Source: Bacteroidales bacterium
GTDB lineage: Bacteria > Bacteroidota > Bacteroidia > Bacteroidales > UBA932
Assembly (NCBI GenBank): GCA_022647615.1
Contig: JALCKZ010000001.1
Span: forward strand, 1,910,178 to 1,974,177
Reading direction: 5' to 3'
Length of the DNA stretch: 64,000 nucleotides
Shown: positions 36,346 through 43,634 of the stretch, one piece after another
Layout of the letters: every line of letters begins with the position of its first letter
Numbering within the stretch: position 1 is the stretch's first letter
Made by a program: the position numbers and the translations under genes
Notes under the pieces: generated by a model
Databases searched by the model: none
Told to the model about the DNA's origin: nothing
What the model saw: the letters and a program-made list of their open reading frames with translations, nothing else

Positions 36346-36478
36346 TAAGCCAGAGCGAAACTTTGCAAAATAGCAAGTCATTTGCAAAAGGTTGAGCGAG
36401 TGCGTTTCGTACGAGCAATGATTTTCTTCAGAAAATCATTAGCGAGAAGTAAGCCAGAGCGAAACTTTGCAAATGACT
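36346..36478. repeat. Structured intergenic repeat, copy 2, with a partial extra copy
   Basis: Core at 36392-36465, 73/74 identical to the core at 3494-3567, held between perfect 13-bp inverted arms AGTCATTTGCAAA (36376-36388) and TTTGCAAATGACT (36466-36478). The last 15 bases of the core plus the start of an arm (aagccagagcgaaactttgcaaa) also occur at 36347-36369, a remnant of a tandem second copy. It fills the gap between the convergent antiporter and rmuC genes. Confidence 0.8.
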
Positions 36479-36491
36479 AGAATGCAAAAGT

Positions 36492-37787
36492 CTATTTATC
36501 TAGAAGATCATCTGATTGGTGATCATCAAGCTCAGAAACATCCTTAAGCTTGCGGTTAATCACATTAGTTCTGGTAGTTACAAGCGTATCAATATCATTG
36601 AGACCGCCCTGTATTTTCCCTTTTGCCTTCTCCAGCAAATCTCCAAATTTACCAAACTCAACCTTAACAGCACCTAATATATTCCAAACCTCATCCCCTC
36701 TCTTCTGAATTGCAAGTGTCTGGAAACCAACCTGGAAACTAGTAAGCAGCGCGGCAAGATTTGTCGGTCCGGCAATCATAACATCATACTCTCTCTGAAC
36801 CTGATTTAGCAAATCATTGTCTCTTGCGACTTCTGCATAAAGTCCCTCAAAAGGCAGAAACATGATGCCAAATTTTGTAGTCTTTGGAACCTCTATGTAT
36901 TTATCTTTAATGTCTTTAGCATTCTTTTTAATGACTGCGGAAAGCTCTTTTCTTGCAGCATCCACTCTATCTTTATCTGAACTTTCATAGGCTGCAATCA
37001 AGTGATCATAAGTATCTTGCGGAAATTTAGAATCTATCGGGACCCAAACAGTACCTCCGGCAGTACCGGGAAATTTAACTGCAAATTCCACAACCTCACC
37101 CTTCTCTTTTGTATGCACGTTTGCCTCATACTGTCCTGGCGCAAGGAACTGTTCCAGAAGCATTTTCAGCTGCACCTCACCTACTCCGCCGCGCATCTTA
37201 ACATTGCTCAAAACCTTCTTAAGTCCGCCAACATCTTGGGCAAGAGTCTGCATTTCCCCCAGCCCTTTTTGGACATCCACTAGTTGCTTCCCGACAGTTT
37301 CAAAACTCTTTCCTATTCTGTCTGTGAGCGTTTTATCCAGCTTCTCCTCCACTGTCTGCCTCATCTTCTCCAATTTATCATTGGTATCATCAACCATCTT
37401 ATTTTGAGTCTTGTCCAACGTTGCCAGTTTCTCCCTCTGCATATCTTCAAGCGACTTAAGCCTCTCCCCCTGGACCTTTTCCATACTTGCAAGCTGATTT
37501 TTCTGGTTTTCAGTAAGCAGTCCTACACCCCTATTAAAAGAATCATTAAAATCTTTTATTTTCTCAGCAATTTCCTGTCTCTGAGAATCTTGAGCACGGG
37601 TATAATCATCCTTGTTCTCTTTATGGAAATTCTGAATTGTTGTCATCAGATTTTGCATAAACTTATCATTCTCAGACATATATTTTGCAATAGTCTTCTT
37701 CTGCCCCACGGCAATATTTAATAATGCAATGATAGCTCCTGCCAAAATCACCACAACAATAATCATATAAGCTATGTTAATCTCCAT
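36492..37787 (-). CDS. rmuC: DNA recombination protein RmuC
   Basis: A 431-residue protein with one N-terminal membrane helix (IAYMIIVVVILAGAIIALLNIAVG), a long coiled coil (residues about 35-170, rich in Glu, Lys, Gln and Asp) and a C-terminal nuclease-like RmuC domain (GGVGEVQLKMLLEQF, VWVPIDSKFPQDTYD, MFLPFEGLYAEV). RmuC limits inversions at short repeats and restricts DNA exchange. The PD-(D/E)xK-like region is in the PIDSKFP block. A CTGTCGGGA copy (37289) lies in the coiled-coil part. Confidence 0.9.
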   Translation of the reverse strand: MEINIAYMIIVVVILAGAIIALLNIAVGQKKTIAKYMSENDKFMQNLMTTIQNFHKENKDDYTRAQDSQRQEIAEKIKDFNDSFNRGVGLLTENQKNQLASMEKVQGERLKSLEDMQREKLATLDKTQNKMVDDTNDKLEKMRQTVEEKLDKTLTDRIGKSFETVGKQLVDVQKGLGEMQTLAQDVGGLKKVLSNVKMRGGVGEVQLKMLLEQFLAPGQYEANVHTKEKGEVVEFAVKFPGTAGGTVWVPIDSKFPQDTYDHLIAAYESSDKDRVDAARKELSAVIKKNAKDIKDKYIEVPKTTKFGIMFLPFEGLYAEVARDNDLLNQVQREYDVMIAGPTNLAALLTSFQVGFQTLAIQKRGDEVWNILGAVKVEFGKFGDLLEKAKGKIQGGLNDIDTLVTTRTNVINRKLKDVSELDDHQSDDLLDK

Positions 37788-37832
37788 AATTTCACACTTT
37801 AATTGTGGTAAAATTAAAAATGATTGGGGACT

Positions 37833-37864
37833 TTTGCAATAATCAAATCATATGCATATATTTG
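37833..37864 (+). promoter_or_regulatory. Promoter of the marR-hdr operon
   Basis: TTTG at 37833-37836, 20 bases, then TATATTTG at 37857-37864, a full match to TTTG-N19/20-TAnnTTTG. The transcript would start near 37870, inside or just before the palindrome at 37874. Confidence 0.68.
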
Positions 37865-37873
37865 TCCCGCCAA

Positions 37874-37893
37874 ATAGTAAAAGGTTTTACTAT
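37874..37893. promoter_or_regulatory. Perfect 20-bp palindrome, probable MarR operator
   Basis: ATAGTAAAAGGTTTTACTAT is a perfect palindrome 5 bases before the MarR start codon and directly downstream of the promoter -7 box. MarR dimers bind such AT-rich palindromes of 16-20 bp, usually at their own promoter. This position would block initiation. Confidence 0.6.
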
Positions 37894-37898
37894 AAACT

Positions 37899-38438
37899 AT
37901 GATACTTAATAAACAAGTCGGAGTATTTTTGAACTTGGTACACAATAAGTTCAAGCAATATGTCTCCTCTATTTTCCAGAGCCAGGGATTCAATATTACC
38001 CCAGAACAGTTCCTTGTTATGGACACTCTTTGGGATGAAGGCGTGCTTTCTCAGCAGCAAATTGCAGACATTATTATAAAGGATAAGAACTCTGTCGTAA
38101 AGCTTATAGACGGACTGGAAGAGAAAAAACTGGTAAAGAGAATTCCAAATTCAAAAGATAGAAGACAGAATCTTATTCAGGTAACCCCCTATGCAAAGAG
38201 CATTCAGCAAGAAGTTACCGAGCTTGCAATGGAAGCTGTTAATCTGATTATCAAAGAGATACCAAAGAAGCAAATGTACGATTTCATACAAGTGCTCTCT
38301 AAGATGGCAAGCAATATGAACACAGACGTTAATCTTAAAGAGCTTGCAAAAAGATTTCCTACCAAAGGGACAGATCAGATAAAGGAGATTAAGTCCGGGC
38401 TTGACAAGGTTAGACCGGATTTTGACAAAATCAAGTAA
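37899..38438 (+). CDS. MarR-family transcriptional regulator
   Basis: A 179-residue winged-helix protein, with ITPEQFLVMDTLWDEGVLSQQQIADIIIKDKNSVVKLIDGLEEKKLVKR as the DNA-binding part and DRRQNLIQVTPYAKS as the wing. A C-terminal extension of about 40 residues (NLKELAKRFPTKG...) goes beyond typical MarR. It heads the hdr-like operon (21 bases to the next gene) and probably represses it through the palindrome at 37874. The ligand is unknown; MarR proteins often respond to phenolics or oxidised thiols, and a redox signal would suit the neighbours. Confidence 0.85.
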   Translation: MILNKQVGVFLNLVHNKFKQYVSSIFQSQGFNITPEQFLVMDTLWDEGVLSQQQIADIIIKDKNSVVKLIDGLEEKKLVKRIPNSKDRRQNLIQVTPYAKSIQQEVTELAMEAVNLIIKEIPKKQMYDFIQVLSKMASNMNTDVNLKELAKRFPTKGTDQIKEIKSGLDKVRPDFDKIK

Positions 38439-38459
38439 TAAAGTAATAATCAAGTATAT

Positions 38460-39155
38460 ATGGGAAAGTTATACGACAGATTGATGAAGGACTACAGGAT
38501 TAAGGAGGGTTTGAACGCCTGCATCAATTGTGGCACATGTACGGCTATCTGCCCCGCCGCGGAGTTTTATAAGTATGATCCGCGACAGATTGTAGATATT
38601 GTACAGAGCCAGGATGACGCTGAAATTGAGAAGCTTCTAAAGAGCAATACAATTTGGTACTGCGGAGAATGCATGAGCTGCGTTACAAGATGCCCGCGTA
38701 AAAATGCGCCGGGACTTGTTATTATGGCATTAAGAAGTCTCTCCATTGACATGGGGTATTTCATGGAATCAGAGAAAGGGAGACAGCAGTATGTTGTTTC
38801 TAAAGATTTGTGCGGCAATATATTAAACTATGGTTACTGCGTTTATCCAAGAACGTTCAAATATGCAACTCATAAAGAAGCGGGCAAAGTTTGGAAGTGG
38901 GAGGAAGAGCACCTGGAAGATGTATATGAAAGACTTAACGCAAATTTAGACGGTCCCGGACCGGGCGCCGTAAGAAAAATTCCCCAGAAAGATTTGGATG
39001 AAATTAAGAGAATTTTTGATGTCACCGGAGGGACGGACAGAGTAAATGCCGTAAAAGCTGCCGCAGAGAAAAAGGCTAAGGAACTGGGACTTACGGAGGA
39101 GGAATACTTTAATAAAATATACACGGAGTGCAGCGATATTCATTTTAATCATTAG
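38460..39155 (+). CDS. HdrC-like protein with two [4Fe-4S] clusters
   Basis: A 231-residue protein whose N-terminal 90 residues hold two ferredoxin-type motifs, CINCGTCTAICP and CGECMSCVTRCP, in the spacing of heterodisulfide reductase subunit C (electron relay between HdrA and HdrB). The C-terminal half is an acidic, helical extension (DGPGPGAVRKIPQKDLDEIK...) that ordinary HdrC lacks. It is first of five redox genes behind marR. The role as an electron wire is inferred from family; the partners are the next four genes. Confidence 0.82.
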   Translation: MGKLYDRLMKDYRIKEGLNACINCGTCTAICPAAEFYKYDPRQIVDIVQSQDDAEIEKLLKSNTIWYCGECMSCVTRCPRKNAPGLVIMALRSLSIDMGYFMESEKGRQQYVVSKDLCGNILNYGYCVYPRTFKYATHKEAGKVWKWEEEHLEDVYERLNANLDGPGPGAVRKIPQKDLDEIKRIFDVTGGTDRVNAVKAAAEKKAKELGLTEEEYFNKIYTECSDIHFNH

Positions 39156-39166
39156 AAAAACTTTAT

Positions 39167-40231
39167 ATGATATACGAGGGCAAACAAAAAATATGGAGCG
39201 ATTATCAGAAGGAAATTCCTGATGACCACTATTTCTATGTAAGAAGCTGCATACGCCAGGCATTCTTTCCTGCGAGCGAATGGGCTTTTCTGGATATTAC
39301 AAGGAATAAATTAAATAAGGATATTTTTGAGACAGAGCATCATACAACGTGCGGCGGAATTGCCTATCACTCTGATGCAATCCCCCAGGAAACTGTCATG
39401 ACAATTATTGCAAGACAATTTGCCCTGATGCACAAGTATGGTTATGAGAATTATGTCTGTTCCTGCATCACTTCATTCGGACTTTATTGCGAGACTTTGG
39501 AATCATGGAGAGAATTTCCTGACCTTCAGAATAAAATAGCTGAAAATCTTAAAAAGGCCACGGGACTGGATTTTGCAAAGCCAAAATTTCTTGTTCACGC
39601 CAGCGATCTTGTTTATAAATACAGAAATTTAATTGCCGCGCAAGCCAAATTTAAACTTGTAGATAAGGAAACCGGCAAGCCGCTGAGAGTGGTGGAACAC
39701 ATTGGTTGTCACTATTCTAAGATGTTTCCGTCTAAAGGCGTTGGAGGCGCGGAATATCCTTATGTTCTTGCCGGAATGGTTGAAGCATGGGGTGGAGAAG
39801 TTGTGGATTATCCTGAACGCAGGCACTGCTGCGGTTTTGGTTTCCGTCAATATTTTGTTCAGAGCAACAGAGGGTATTCCCTTGCAAACACTCATAAAAA
39901 ATTTGAGAGCATGGAGCCGTACAAACCTGATATGATAATTACAAACTGCCCGGGCTGCCCCTATTTCATGGACCGCTGGCAGTATGTAATAGCTGAAACA
40001 CAGGGAAAAACATACGGACAGAACGGACACGGAATTCCCGTATTTACTTATGAGGAAGTGGCAGGACTTGTATTAGGTTATGACCCTTGGGATTTGGGAC
40101 TGCAAACGCATCAGATTGGACCTGAGCCAGTTCTGGATAAAATGGGAATCCCATATGACCCTGCAAAAAAATATCTTGGGAAGAACGGAAAGGACATTGG
40201 CAAGCCGGATTATGTTGAATGTATCAAATAA
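39167..40231 (+). CDS. HdrB-like CCG-domain protein
   Basis: A 354-residue protein with two cysteine-rich (CCG) regions. The second is complete: EHIGCHYSKMF, HCCGFGFRQ and NCPGCPYFMD match the CX30-40CCGX30-40CXXC ligand set of the non-cubane [4Fe-4S] disulfide-reducing site. The first is degenerate: Cys in YVRSCIRQ, then TCGG (one Cys instead of two) and CSC. In methanogen HdrB both sites carry clusters; here probably only one does. It starts 12 bases after the HdrC-like gene. The substrate is unknown. Confidence 0.82.
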   Translation: MIYEGKQKIWSDYQKEIPDDHYFYVRSCIRQAFFPASEWAFLDITRNKLNKDIFETEHHTTCGGIAYHSDAIPQETVMTIIARQFALMHKYGYENYVCSCITSFGLYCETLESWREFPDLQNKIAENLKKATGLDFAKPKFLVHASDLVYKYRNLIAAQAKFKLVDKETGKPLRVVEHIGCHYSKMFPSKGVGGAEYPYVLAGMVEAWGGEVVDYPERRHCCGFGFRQYFVQSNRGYSLANTHKKFESMEPYKPDMIITNCPGCPYFMDRWQYVIAETQGKTYGQNGHGIPVFTYEEVAGLVLGYDPWDLGLQTHQIGPEPVLDKMGIPYDPAKKYLGKNGKDIGKPDYVECIK

Positions 40232-40236
40232 AATAT

Positions 40237-40248
40237 CTGTCGCGACAG
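40237..40248. repeat. Palindromic variant of the over-represented 9-mer
   Basis: CTGTCGCGACAG is a 12-bp palindrome made of two head-to-head CTGTCGCGA half motifs. It lies 6 bases after the stop codon of the HdrB-like gene. Confidence 0.6.
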
Positions 40249-40279
40249 AAATATAAAAGCTGAAAAACACTTAAAATCA

Positions 40280-41305
40280 ATGAATAACAACGTACTGATT
40301 ATTGGCGGAGGTCCAGCCGGACTAGAGGCGGCATCACAACTTCAAAGGCTTGGCTATAATACAATACTCATAGAGAAAACAGATAAGCTTGGGGGACACC
40401 TTGCAAAATGGGATAGATTATTCCCAACCAGCCAGCCGGCTAAAGAAGTGCTGGACACGCTGTTGCAAAATATTAACGGGGTGAAGTGTTTCCTGAATAC
40501 AGACGTAAATTCCATTAACGTGCTGGACAAATCGTACAATGTAATTCTATCAAACGGAATCACAGTTTTGGCTGATGCTGTTCTTATGGCTAGCGGTTTT
40601 GACCTGTTTAAAGCGGAGAAAAAAGAGGAGTACGGATATGGAATATATGACCATGTAATAACAAACGCCGATTTGGAACAATACTATAAAACCAAGTATG
40701 ACAGCAGGATACAGAACCCAAAAAGGATAGGATTTGTTCATTGCGTAGGTTCCAGAGATGAAAAAGCAGGCAATCTTGCATGCTCAAAAGTTTGTTGCGC
40801 AACGGCAGTAAAACAGGCATGCGAAATTAAGCAGGAATTTCCTGAGGCAGAAGTTTATTGTTTCTACATGGACCTTAGAATGTTTGGAAGAAATTATGAA
40901 GACTTATACCTAAAGGCTCAAAAACAATATGATGTCAGATTTATAAGAGGCAGAGTTTCAGAGGTTTCAGAGCAACAAGATAAAACGCTTATAGTAAAGG
41001 CGGAAGATACGTTAAGCAGCAAGCCGATAAAAATCACTTTAGATTTGCTTGTCCTTATGGCGGGAATTAGACCTTCTGCAGCAGGTGAAAGAATTGGCAA
41101 TTTGCTGCAATTAAGCAAAGAGGATGATGAATTTTTTACAACAAAAGATTCTGTTTACTCATTGCAAAAGAGCAACTTGCATGGTTTATTCTTTGCCGGA
41201 GCCTGTACTGGTCCAAAGACAATTCCCGATACTTTGCATGAAGCACGCAGCGCGGCTTTGGAAATTCACGAATACCTGGTCAAAAATTTTTCAGATAAAA
41301 AATGA
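40280..41305 (+). CDS. HdrA-like FAD protein (QmoA-type, short form)
   Basis: A 341-residue flavoprotein. An N-terminal FAD-binding Rossmann motif (VLIIGGGPAGLEAASQLQRLG), GGHLAKWDRLFP, the HdrA signature CVGSRDEKAGNLACSKVCCATAVKQ that binds a [4Fe-4S] cluster, and a C-terminal GLFFAGACTGPKTIPDTLHEARSAA closing the FAD site are all present. It lacks the extra ferredoxin domains of methanogen HdrA (about 650 residues) and so resembles QmoA/HdrA short forms that work with a quinone-linked membrane partner. It is 48 bases behind the HdrB-like gene and overlaps the next gene by 4 bases. Confidence 0.85.
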   Translation: MNNNVLIIGGGPAGLEAASQLQRLGYNTILIEKTDKLGGHLAKWDRLFPTSQPAKEVLDTLLQNINGVKCFLNTDVNSINVLDKSYNVILSNGITVLADAVLMASGFDLFKAEKKEEYGYGIYDHVITNADLEQYYKTKYDSRIQNPKRIGFVHCVGSRDEKAGNLACSKVCCATAVKQACEIKQEFPEAEVYCFYMDLRMFGRNYEDLYLKAQKQYDVRFIRGRVSEVSEQQDKTLIVKAEDTLSSKPIKITLDLLVLMAGIRPSAAGERIGNLLQLSKEDDEFFTTKDSVYSLQKSNLHGLFFAGACTGPKTIPDTLHEARSAALEIHEYLVKNFSDKK

Positions 41306-41631
41306 TAGATTTTGGATACTCAGTTAACCCAAGTTCCAGAATCAATCTGGATAATTTTGACAGGGTTAAGTTTAACAAACTAATTGATATAGAGCCTGAT
41401 GTAAAGAGATGCATGGCTTGCGGCTCATGCTGCGCCAGCTGCTCGGCAGGCAAGTACACCCCTACCAGCGTGCGCAGCGCAATTCTTGCCCTGCAAAACG
41501 GACTGCCGGAGAAAGCTCTAGATTATCTTAAGGGGTGCATGTTGTGCGGAAAATGTACAATGATTTGTCCCAGAGGCATTAACACCAGACACCTTATATT
41601 GTCAATTACTAAAATTTATTCTGCAAAATGA
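41302..41631 (+). CDS. Second HdrC-like two-cluster ferredoxin protein
   Basis: A 109-residue soluble protein with two cubane motifs: CMACGSCCASCSAG (the third spacing ends CSAG rather than CP) and CMLCGKCTMICPRG. Size and spacing match stand-alone HdrC. Its start overlaps the HdrA-like stop by 4 bases and its stop overlaps the next start by 4 bases, so translation is coupled on both sides. It probably links the HdrA-like flavin to the membrane subunit. Confidence 0.82.
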   Translation: MIDFGYSVNPSSRINLDNFDRVKFNKLIDIEPDVKRCMACGSCCASCSAGKYTPTSVRSAILALQNGLPEKALDYLKGCMLCGKCTMICPRGINTRHLILSITKIYSAK

Positions 41632-43586
41632 AATCTTTAGCATACATACTTCTGCAGAATATCTTGGCAGCTGCTGCAAGTCCAATTTCCAGGCAAGAAG
41701 TAATTGACAGATTACCAAATGAATACAGCAACTTTGTACTGCCGTTTATAATTGGAATGTCTTTTATTCTTATCTACCTTTTCATAGGAATGGTAAGGAT
41801 TTTATATCATATTCCCGGTCCCGACAGAAAAAAACTTTTGATATCTCTCATCACCCCTATTACAATATGGCGCAACATCAGGGATTTAATCGGAGACTGC
41901 CTGCTGCACGTTAAAATTTGGAAGCGCAAGCCGCTGCTGGGATACATGCACTCGTCCATAGCATTTGGATGGTTCATGCTTATTGTACTGGGACACATAG
42001 AAGTAGCGCTGTTTGTGCCTAAGCACCTGGGCTCCATTTCCCACGGCTCTTTGTACTATCCAATCTTCTACAGATTTTTTGTATGGGTGAATCCCAATAA
42101 CATAACATTGCGCGGTTCTTTCTTCTTTTTCCTGATGGATTTCTTCCTGCTTTACGTACTATCGGGAGTTGCACTGGCAATGTTTAAGAGAATAAAATCT
42201 ATTGCGCTTGGAATGAGACACACTACGCATCCATCTCTGGCAGACCGGGTTGCGCTTTACTGTCTTTGGTCAATATTTCCGCTCAGACTTTTGGCGGAGA
42301 GTTTTACCGCAGATTTGAGCGGCGGAAGTTTTTTGACAAAGCCCATGAACATGCTGTTTACCAGCTTCTTTGGCAAAGGTCTAAACTTCATGCCAACATG
42401 GTGGGCATACTCAACGGCGCTGGGACTATTCTTCCTGGCAATGCCGTTCAGCCGTTACATGCACATTGTAACCGAGGCATTATTAATACTTTTCAGAAAT
42501 GCAGGCCTGAAAGTTCGCAAGCCGAGAAAGGGTTTTGCAGAGGCTGAAATTTATTCTTGCTCCAGCTGCGGACTTTGCCTGGATGCATGCCCAATGAACG
42601 TCCAGAAAAAAAATCTTAAGTACTCTTCCGTATATTTTATAAGGTTCTTAAGACGTCACAACACAAAGAAAATAAACGCTATAGCGCAGAAGTGCCTGAT
42701 GTGCGGAAAGTGCTATGCGCTGTGTCCGGTCAGCATAGACTCTCCAGCAATTCGCGTTGCGCAGAGAGCAACTTTTAACAATCCGCTGCCATATAATTAC
42801 AATTATTTAAAAGATGCCTATCACGACAGTTCATCCAATTGCGCTGACGCTGATTGCGATGCAAAATCTGTCGGGAGTAAAAAAGGAGAGCCGGAAGTGA
42901 TGTATTTTGCAGGCTGCATGAGCCATCTTACCCCTGTGATTATCAAGTCAATGAAGGCTGTTTTTGAAGCGGCCGGGACAAAGTATGTTTTTGCAGATGA
43001 AGATGGCGGCATTTGCTGCGGAAGGCCTCTTATGCTTGCCGGGAAATTTGACGCAGCAAAAGATGTAATTGAAGCAAATAAAAAAATGATAGAGGAGTCC
43101 GGATGTAAAAAACTTGTGCTGACCTGCCCTATCTGCTATAAGGTTTTTAGAGAGGAATACCATCTTAAAAACATAGAAATCCTGCACTACTCCCAATACA
43201 TAGACGGACTTCTTAATCAGGGAATTTTAAGGGTCAAAAAGGGAGAGAAATCTCTTGTTTATCATGATCCTTGTGATTTAGGCAGAGGCAGCAAAATTTA
43301 TGATGAGCCGCGCAGGATTCTGGAAAAAGTTGGAGAACTTAAAAAGGCTTCAAAAGAGAGGGATGAAAGTATATGCTGCGGAGGAAGCCTTGGAAGTCTT
43401 ACCTTGGGATACAGAGACAGAGGCCAGGTTACAGAAGGCTCACTGGATTCTTTAATGGTCAATAATCCCGATGAGATTGTAACTGCCTGTCCTTTATGCT
43501 ATAAGACGTTTGGAGAAAAGGCCTCCGCGCCTGTGAAAGATTTGGCTGAAATTGTTTGCGAGAATCTGGAAAAGAAAAGCAATTAG
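41628..43586 (+). CDS. Membrane HdrE-HdrD fusion (b-type cytochrome/NarI-like domain plus CCG Fe-S protein)
   Basis: A 652-residue fusion. Residues 1-290 contain about six membrane helices with His residues in LGYMHSSIAFGWFMLIVLGHIEVAL and SRYMHIVTEALL, matching the NarI/DsrM/HdrE haem-b type that exchanges electrons with menaquinone. Then come two cubane motifs (CSSCGLCLDACP, CLMCGKCYALCP) and two complete CCG sets (YFAGCMSHL...ICCGRP...CPICYK and YHDPCDLGR...ICCGGS...CPLCYK). It therefore unites HdrE and HdrD of methanogens in one chain. A variable linker near residues 400-420 carries a CTGTCGGGA motif (42868). It is the membrane anchor of the operon. Confidence 0.87.
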   Translation: MKSLAYILLQNILAAAASPISRQEVIDRLPNEYSNFVLPFIIGMSFILIYLFIGMVRILYHIPGPDRKKLLISLITPITIWRNIRDLIGDCLLHVKIWKRKPLLGYMHSSIAFGWFMLIVLGHIEVALFVPKHLGSISHGSLYYPIFYRFFVWVNPNNITLRGSFFFFLMDFFLLYVLSGVALAMFKRIKSIALGMRHTTHPSLADRVALYCLWSIFPLRLLAESFTADLSGGSFLTKPMNMLFTSFFGKGLNFMPTWWAYSTALGLFFLAMPFSRYMHIVTEALLILFRNAGLKVRKPRKGFAEAEIYSCSSCGLCLDACPMNVQKKNLKYSSVYFIRFLRRHNTKKINAIAQKCLMCGKCYALCPVSIDSPAIRVAQRATFNNPLPYNYNYLKDAYHDSSSNCADADCDAKSVGSKKGEPEVMYFAGCMSHLTPVIIKSMKAVFEAAGTKYVFADEDGGICCGRPLMLAGKFDAAKDVIEANKKMIEESGCKKLVLTCPICYKVFREEYHLKNIEILHYSQYIDGLLNQGILRVKKGEKSLVYHDPCDLGRGSKIYDEPRRILEKVGELKKASKERDESICCGGSLGSLTLGYRDRGQVTEGSLDSLMVNNPDEIVTACPLCYKTFGEKASAPVKDLAEIVCENLEKKSN

Positions 43587-43634
43587 CGGAAACACTGCTG
43601 TAAATGAAAAATATAAAAATTAAAAAATATACTT

